A stretch of 64,000 bases of DNA from assembly GCA_040754815.1 (NCBI GenBank), contig JBFMBX010000003.1:372001-436000 (forward strand), written 5' to 3'. The translations under genes and the position numbers were made by a program. How positions within the stretch are numbered: position 1 is the stretch's first letter; the number at the start of each line of letters is the position of its first letter. The stretch comes from Bellilinea sp040754815. Its GTDB lineage: Bacteria > Chloroflexota > Anaerolineae > Anaerolineales > Anaerolineaceae. The notes under the pieces are model-generated. The model made no database searches. It was given only the letters and a program-made list of their open reading frames with translations, and was not told the origin of the DNA. Shown in pieces: positions 59,650-64,000 of this stretch.

Positions 59650-60621
59650 TTACTTTGAGGGCGGGCTGAACACTTTGTGAAGTAAGAGAGCCAGTGCAAT
59701 CACCACGCCTTTGACAACCTGTTCCCACAAGGGGGAAACATTCAGCAGGTTGAGACCATTGTTGAGCGTTTCGATCAGCAGGGTGCCCAATAGAGTACCA
59801 CCCAGTCCGCCTTCACCACCCGCAAAACTGGTGCCGCCGACAACTACCGCGGCAATTGCGTTGAATTCATAGCCCTGCCCGATAATTGGCTGTGCTGAAT
59901 CGAGGCGTGCAACCAACACCAGTCCGGCCAGCGCGGCAAAAAAGCCGGAGAGGGCGTATACCAGCACGGTCATGGTTTCGATTGGAACACCGGCAAGTCG
60001 GGCAGCGGTGGGATTATCGCCCATCAGGTAGATTTGCGCACCGTATTTGGTTCTGGTGAGGAAGACCCAACCCGCTGCAAATACGACCAGGGTCAGGATA
60101 ATCGGTACCGGAATGCCGCCCACCAGGCCCGTACCGATCCAGCGGAAGGCAGCCGGAAGGCCGGTGATGGGTTGCCCTTGCGTATACATCAAAGTGAGGC
60201 CGCGCGCCACCGTCAACATTCCCAATGTGGCAATAAAGGGTGGAATTTTAGCGCGTGAGATCATCAGACCGTTGACAATGCCCAGCAGAGTGCCGATTAC
60301 CAGCGCTGCAAGTACTCCTGTACCTGCCGGATGACCCTGTTTCATAAGGGATGCGCCAATGGTAACCGAGAGAGCCAGCACCGAGCCAACCGAAAGATCA
60401 ATCCCGCCGGTTAGAATTACCAGTGTCATGCCTACGCTGATGATCCCGTTTATGGTGGCCTGCCGCAGGATGTTGATCAGGTTGGCAGAGGTGAGGAAAC
60501 GTTCCGAGAGCAAAGACAGTGCCAGAATTAACAAGAGGAAAGAAAATACCAATCCGAAACGCTGCAAAAAGGCACGGCGGTCAAAGGCGGGGAGCTGGGT
60601 GGCTGGCTGAGCAGGGGTCAT
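59650..60621 (-). CDS. rbsC: Ribose-type ABC transporter permease (first copy)
   Basis: 323 residues, about ten membrane helices, CUT2 family. Motifs: MTLVILTGGIDLSVGS, GIVNGLMISRAKIPPFIATLG and AIAAVVVGGTSFAGGEGGLGGTLLG, aligning with the copy at 55177. It lies between rbsD and the receptor gene, whereas canonical operons put the single rbsC after rbsA. Which of the two permeases pairs with the ATPase, or whether both do, cannot be read from sequence. Confidence 0.92.
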   Translation of the reverse strand: MTPAQPATQLPAFDRRAFLQRFGLVFSFLLLILALSLLSERFLTSANLINILRQATINGIISVGMTLVILTGGIDLSVGSVLALSVTIGASLMKQGHPAGTGVLAALVIGTLLGIVNGLMISRAKIPPFIATLGMLTVARGLTLMYTQGQPITGLPAAFRWIGTGLVGGIPVPIILTLVVFAAGWVFLTRTKYGAQIYLMGDNPTAARLAGVPIETMTVLVYALSGFFAALAGLVLVARLDSAQPIIGQGYEFNAIAAVVVGGTSFAGGEGGLGGTLLGTLLIETLNNGLNLLNVSPLWEQVVKGVVIALALLLHKVFSPPSK

Positions 60622-60645
60622 GGATATCTACTCCACTGGTTTAAC

Positions 60646-61041
60646 CTAGAAAACGACGCCGGCAACCAGAATCACATTCGCGTAGGGTGTGAATTCCCCC
60701 GTGCGCACCACTGCGCGCGCCTGCGCACAGCGATCCTTTAGTTCGGCGTGACTGATTTCTTCAAAGGGGATATCCGGCATCAGGCGTTTTAATTCGACCA
60801 GTACCTGTGGGCTGACCTGCCCGGTTTCACGAGCGACCATCACTTTTTCAACCTGCATTTCACTCAGCACGACTCTCACCGTATCCAGGAAGGAAGGAAT
60901 ATTTTGGGTCAGCGCAAGGTCAATACGCAGGGTTTCGGCGGGAATGGGCAAGCCGGCATCGCCGATTATCAGCATATCGCCGTGCCCCAGACTGGCAATC
61001 ACTTCCGAAAGTGCAATGTTCAACAAGGGAGTTTTCTTCAT
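60646..61041 (-). CDS. rbsD: D-ribose pyranase
   Basis: 131 residues. RbsD interconverts the pyranose and furanose forms of ribose so that the kinase can act. GHGDMLIIGDAGLPIP (about 19-34) with its conserved His is the family signature, and ARAVVRTGEFTPYANVIL is the typical C-terminus. The start at 61041 has GGAG eight bases upstream and overlaps the kinase stop as ATGA. A longer reading to 61143 only adds residues antiparallel to nothing known and is rejected. Confidence 0.93.
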   Translation of the reverse strand: MKKTPLLNIALSEVIASLGHGDMLIIGDAGLPIPAETLRIDLALTQNIPSFLDTVRVVLSEMQVEKVMVARETGQVSPQVLVELKRLMPDIPFEEISHAELKDRCAQARAVVRTGEFTPYANVILVAGVVF

Positions 61042-61952
61042 AGGTGATGCTCCTTCAGGAATTGAGTAAGTTCTTGACGGGTCGGCATGGAAGGTTGAGC
61101 GCCGGGACGGGTAACCGCAATGGCGCCGGCAGCGTTGCCCCACAACACCGCTTCACGCAGAGGTTTACCTTCGGCCAGTGCTACACAAAATGCGGCTGCA
61201 AAGGCATCGCCGGCGGCAACCGTATCCACTACCCGCACCGGAAAAGCCGGCAGTTTTTCCTGAACTTCTGGGGTGACCAGCAGGGCGCCTTCTTCTCCCA
61301 GTGTGACCACCAGATTCCGCACGCCTTTCGCCATCAACTGCATGGCGGCGCGGGTTACATCATCTTCGCCCTCCGTCAGTAGGCGCAGTTCCGGCTGGTT
61401 AGGCAGCAGGTAATCGCTCTGCGCCAGCAATGCTTCCGGCAGGGGACGGGCCGGGGCGGGGTTCAGCACTACCTGCAAACCGTGGCGGTGGGCCATTCGT
61501 GCGGCAGCCTGAACGGCTTCCAGCGGACATTCCAATTGCATCAAAAGCAAGTCGGCACCGGCGAAGGCCGCTTCGGCTTCCTCAATATCCTGAGGGGTGA
61601 CTCGCATGTTTGCACCGGGGGCAACGACAATGGTATTCTGCCCTGCGGCGTCCAGTGTGATCAGCGCAACGCCAGTGGCGGCCTGTTCATCGCGGTGGAT
61701 GAAGGTGGTATCCACGCCGTCCTGCCGGACGGTCTGCAAGAGTGCTTCGCCGAAGGCATCTTGCCCGACCCGTCCGATCATACGCACCTGTGCGCCAAGC
61801 CGTGCCGCGGCAACCGCCTGATTTGCGCCTTTACCGCCGGGGAAGGTTTGAAAATTGCCGCCGATCAGCGTTTCGCCCGGTTGAGGGTGGCGGGGGGCGC
61901 GCACAACCAGATCCATGTTCAGACTGCCAACGACTACAATGCTTTTCTTCAT
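61038..61952 (-). CDS. rbsK: Ribokinase
   Basis: 304 residues, PfkB family. VVVGSLNMDLVVRAPRHPQPGETL and FPGGKGANQAVAAARLG near the N-terminus, and DTVAAGDAFAAAFCVAL near 243-259 with the catalytic Asp, match ribokinase. It phosphorylates ribose after import. I use the ATG at 61952, with GGAGG five bases upstream; an adjacent GTG at 61955 also overlaps the LacI stop. Followed directly by rbsD (ATGA). Confidence 0.93.
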   Translation of the reverse strand: MKKSIVVVGSLNMDLVVRAPRHPQPGETLIGGNFQTFPGGKGANQAVAAARLGAQVRMIGRVGQDAFGEALLQTVRQDGVDTTFIHRDEQAATGVALITLDAAGQNTIVVAPGANMRVTPQDIEEAEAAFAGADLLLMQLECPLEAVQAAARMAHRHGLQVVLNPAPARPLPEALLAQSDYLLPNQPELRLLTEGEDDVTRAAMQLMAKGVRNLVVTLGEEGALLVTPEVQEKLPAFPVRVVDTVAAGDAFAAAFCVALAEGKPLREAVLWGNAAGAIAVTRPGAQPSMPTRQELTQFLKEHHL

Positions 61953-62950
61953 CACAACCTCCGTGTGGAATGACGTTCGATCAGTTGGGTGGGCAGGATA
62001 CGAGTGCGCGCTGGCAGGTCGGGCTGAGCAATCCGTCCCAGCAGTAATTCAACGGCGGCTTCGGCCAGTGCGGATTTATCCTGCCGGATGGTGGTCAGGG
62101 GTGGAGTGATGTAAGAGGCCAGTTCGATGTCATCGAAGCCCACCAGCGAGCAATCGCGGGGGACGTGTAAACCGGCCTCGCTGAGTGCCCGCAGGGCGCC
62201 GATAGCCATCATGTCATTACAGATGAAAATGGCGGTCGGGCGCGGCTGTTGCCGGAGCAGTTCGCCGGTAGCGAGGTAGCCCGAAGAGGGGTGAAAGTCG
62301 CCTTTGCGGATCAGATTTTCATCCACCGGCAGGCCATATTCTTCCAGCGCCCGGCGGTAGCCGATCACTCTTTCTGCGCTGGGGGTCAGGTTGGAAGGGC
62401 CGGTGATGCAGGCAATCCGGCGGTGGCCCAGTTCCAGCAGGTAGCGGGCGGCGGTCAAACCGCCTTGCAAGTTGTCGGTCAGCACCGTATCCACCTCCAG
62501 CCCGCTCAGCCGGCGATCAACAACGACAACCGGCAGGCCGTTGCACACCAGATGCTCGAGCGAAGGGCTGTGATCTCCGCTGGCGAGAAAGATCAAACCG
62601 TCCACCTGTTTGTTGACCAGCACATCAACATAGACCTGTTCTTTTGCCAGTTCATTTTCACTGTTACCCAAAATGACGTTATAACCGGCGGTGAAAGCGG
62701 CATCTTCAATGGCACGGGCAATTTCAGCAAAGAAGGGATTGGCGCTGTCGGGCAAAATCAGACCAAGCGTACGGGTTTCACCGCGGCGGAGGGAGCGGGC
62801 AAGCACGTTGGGGCGGTAGTTGAGCTCGGCCATGGCATCCAGCACGCGCTGACGGGTTTCGGCAGAGACAAAACGAGTGTTGTTGATGACATGAGAAACG
62901 GTGGTAGGGGAAACGCCGGCGCGCGAAGCGACTTCGCGAATGGTGGGCAT
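61952..62950 (-). CDS. rbsR: LacI-family transcriptional repressor of the ribose-type operon
   Basis: 332 residues. The DNA-binding domain TIREVASRAGVSPTTVSHVIN (helix-turn-helix with the hinge helix ending ARSL at about 52-55) is followed by a sugar-binding core (LGLILPDSANPFFAEI and so on). First gene of the operon, so it is autoregulated: two LacI-type operators lie on its own promoter. The ligand is presumably ribose or a ribose derivative. GGAGG lies at the end of the operator region just before the ATG. Confidence 0.92.
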   Translation of the reverse strand: MPTIREVASRAGVSPTTVSHVINNTRFVSAETRQRVLDAMAELNYRPNVLARSLRRGETRTLGLILPDSANPFFAEIARAIEDAAFTAGYNVILGNSENELAKEQVYVDVLVNKQVDGLIFLASGDHSPSLEHLVCNGLPVVVVDRRLSGLEVDTVLTDNLQGGLTAARYLLELGHRRIACITGPSNLTPSAERVIGYRRALEEYGLPVDENLIRKGDFHPSSGYLATGELLRQQPRPTAIFICNDMMAIGALRALSEAGLHVPRDCSLVGFDDIELASYITPPLTTIRQDKSALAEAAVELLLGRIAQPDLPARTRILPTQLIERHSTRRL

Positions 62951-62959
62951 AAGACCTCC

Positions 62960-62983
62960 GCAAACGATTGCGCAAACGATTGC
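62960..62983. promoter_or_regulatory. Tandem LacI-family operators
   Basis: GCAAACGATTGC occurs twice head to tail (62960-62971 and 62972-62983). Each unit is a near-palindrome with the central CG typical of LacI-family sites; ten of its 12 bases match its own reverse complement. They lie just downstream of the -10 box, where a bound repressor would block transcription. Confidence 0.8.
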
Positions 62984-62989
62984 GTATTT

Positions 62990-63018
62990 AGTATATCAAA
63001 AACCCATGGGCGAGTCAA
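62990..63018 (-). promoter_or_regulatory. Sigma70-like promoter of the ribose-type operon
   Basis: TTGACT (63013-63018) and TATACT (62990-62995) on the minus strand are exactly 17 bases apart, each five of six consensus bases. A pair of complementary runs (AAAAACCC at 62998-63005, GGGTTTTT at 63020-63027) brackets the -35, perhaps by chance. Confidence 0.75.
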
Positions 63019-63113
63019 CGGGTTTTTTGAGGGTGGTGGAAGTTGTTGCAGGGGTTTAGATTACGAACAGGGGATTTTAGGTAAAATGGGGTGAGGGTAT
63101 TTTCAAGCTGGAT

Positions 63114-63119
63114 TATACT
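63114..63119 (+). promoter_or_regulatory. Possible -10 box of the recombinase gene (leaderless transcript)
   Basis: TATACT at 63114-63119 places a transcription start at or next to the ATG at 63127. No ribosome site precedes that ATG and no good -35 is seen, so the message may be leaderless. Weak evidence. Confidence 0.35.
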
Positions 63120-63126
63120 TAATTCG

Positions 63127-64000
63127 ATGCTTACTCTTTCAGATGCCATCCAGCGCTATCTGTCGGTTAAACGTGCCAGCCCGCGCACGATTAAATCCTA
63201 TCGCAACGGCCTGAACGCCTTTTGTCAGTCGCTGCGCTCCGGCCGCTGCCTGCCTGATGGCGGCAGGCAGTCGCTTGACCCCGATCAGACCCCCGCCGAT
63301 CAGCTGGATGAAAACTGGGTGGCGGTGTTCATTGAGGATTTAAAAACCCTCAGCCCGGCCAGCCAGAACCTGTACCTTTCGGCAGTTAAAGGATTTTACA
63401 AATTCCTGCTGGCCGAACGGATTTCCACCCCGCACCTGCCGTTGATTGAGCAATTGATTGCCGAACGCGCCCGCAAATCCGGCCGCCGCCGCCCGCGCTT
63501 CCCGCGTGAGGATATCGAACGGTTGCTTGAATACGCTGAACGGCTGAAAGATACCACACCAACCCCCGAAGAAGCAACCGATTTGGAGGGGAAGAAGACT
63601 GCTGCAGCCCGCCACGCAGAACGCCGCCGCCAGCGTTTGCGTAATTTGCGAGATCGGGCTTTCATCCTTCTGCTGGCCGATACCGGTTTGCGCGTTTCGG
63701 AAGCCTGCAACCTAAAGATTGGTGATGTGGACTTTCTGGAAGCTCGACTGCGTGTGCTGGGTAAGGGAGATCAAGAGGATTGGGTGCGCGTTTCGGAACG
63801 GGTGCTTAACGCTTTGCAAGATTACCTGAATGAGCGCCAGCCCGGCGCCGAACGGTCATCTGCCCCGCGCCGCGGGCGTCCGGTTGCGCTGGAAGAGCGC
63901 AACCCGCTCTTCATCCGCCATGACCGGCGAGCGCGCACCGCTCCGCCAGCCGCCCTTGACCCTTCCAGCGCATGGGATATTGTGCGTGGACGAGCTGCTG
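63127..64000 (+). CDS. Tyrosine recombinase (XerC/XerD-like), 5' part
   Basis: 291 residues are encoded before the window ends, with no stop. The N-terminal SAM-like core-binding domain has SPRTIKSYRNGLNAFCQSL and LSPASQNLYLSAVKGFYKFL. The catalytic domain starts with ADTGLRVSEACNLKIGD, giving the first catalytic Arg, and the Lys is in VLGKGDQEDWVRV. The His/Arg and Tyr motifs lie beyond the edge. A highly charged insert (about 138-175, rich in Arg and Glu) lengthens the linker between the domains, and a perfect palindrome lies in frame at 63246-63270. Codon use is G+C-rich, like the ribose operon. No tRNA or attachment site is visible nearby, so whether it belongs to a mobile element or acts on the chromosome is open. 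Confidence 0.87.
   Translation, partial: MLTLSDAIQRYLSVKRASPRTIKSYRNGLNAFCQSLRSGRCLPDGGRQSLDPDQTPADQLDENWVAVFIEDLKTLSPASQNLYLSAVKGFYKFLLAERISTPHLPLIEQLIAERARKSGRRRPRFPREDIERLLEYAERLKDTTPTPEEATDLEGKKTAAARHAERRRQRLRNLRDRAFILLLADTGLRVSEACNLKIGDVDFLEARLRVLGKGDQEDWVRVSERVLNALQDYLNERQPGAERSSAPRRGRPVALEERNPLFIRHDRRARTAPPAALDPSSAWDIVRGRAA
63246..63270. repeat. In-frame palindrome in the recombinase gene
   Basis: CTGCCTGCC (63246-63254) pairs perfectly with GGCAGGCAG (63262-63270) across 7 bases. It encodes CLPDGGRQ, which looks like an insertion between two ordinary parts of the N-terminal domain. The form resembles a small REP-type palindrome that has entered a gene without shifting the frame. Confidence 0.55.

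Noticed and set aside
60646..61143. Longer RbsD reading (165 residues)
   Set aside because: The first 34 residues are the ribokinase gene in another frame; the ATG at 61041 has a ribosome site and gives the normal family length.
62249..63094. Plus-strand open frame of 281 codons opposite the LacI gene
   Set aside because: It runs through the repressor gene, its operators and its promoter; the composition is that of a shadow frame.
63000..63130. Integrase attachment site or tRNA next to the recombinase
   Set aside because: No tRNA-like cloverleaf or direct repeat was visible between the ribose promoter and the recombinase gene.

Overview
The window looks like part of a bacterial chromosome. 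The gene content (fused ATP sulfurylase/APS kinase, secreted propeller proteins with a C-terminal membrane anchor and no Wza-like outer-membrane exporter, a tethered lipoprotein sugar receptor, many Asp-box and acyltransferase-3 proteins) suggests a monoderm-like organism, probably a Chloroflexota of the Anaerolineae type. That assignment is inference from gene style only; there is no rRNA or marker gene in the window to prove it.

Layout. (1) 1-1.1 kb, minus strand: the 5' part of an HtrA-type membrane serine protease and a small ribbon-helix-helix protein with its own promoter. (2) 1.1-54.9 kb: one uninterrupted minus-strand array of 43 genes for a surface polysaccharide. Neighbours overlap or lie less than 100 bases apart, with one good sigma70-like promoter at the head (55.0 kb) and a clear intrinsic terminator at the tail (1.07 kb). 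It starts with a polyprenyl-phosphate sugar transferase and ends with a Wzz/tyrosine-kinase length regulator and a GmhB phosphatase. It holds six GT4 and five GT2 glycosyltransferases, two GT39/ArnT-like membrane transferases, a Wzm/Wzt exporter whose ATPase carries a glycan-binding tail, an O-antigen ligase/polymerase, two epimerases, and three enzymes of the nucleotide-activated D-glycero-alpha-D-manno-heptose route (GmhA fused to GAF, HddA, GmhB). It also has a sulfation module (Sat-CysC plus three sulfotransferases) and four acyltransferase-3 proteins. (3) Two carrier-protein cassettes sit inside this array. At 13.5-21.4 kb are an amino-acid-type adenylation protein, an acyl carrier protein, a flavin-dependent-halogenase-like protein, three acyltransferase-3 proteins and a cation/proton antiporter. 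At 41.7-48.2 kb are a second acyl-AMP ligase, a second carrier protein, an asparagine synthetase, a NAD-synthetase-like enzyme and a B12/radical SAM protein. (4) 55.2-63.0 kb, minus strand: a ribose-type operon, lacI-rbsK-rbsD-rbsC-(rbsB-rbsB)-rbsA-rbsC, with LacI-type operators on its promoter. It has two different permease genes and a receptor made of two nearly identical fused copies. (5) 63.1 kb to the end, plus strand: the 5' part of a tyrosine recombinase.

How it fits together. The large array reads as a factory for an ABC-exported surface glycan decorated with heptose, sulfate and acyl or aminoacyl groups. The carrier-protein cassettes would make and activate unusual acyl or aminoacyl substituents, the multi-membrane acyltransferases would move them across the membrane, and Sat-CysC would feed PAPS to the sulfotransferases. 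The polysaccharide array is visibly A+T-rich, while the ribose operon and recombinase are clearly G+C-rich, so the array may have a different history from its neighbour. The most unusual items are the halogenase/adenylation/carrier cassette, the second carrier cassette, the GmhA-GAF fusion, an asparagine-synthetase-like protein whose catalytic cysteine is deleted, a likely CTG-initiated acyltransferase, and the duplicated receptor with paired permeases.
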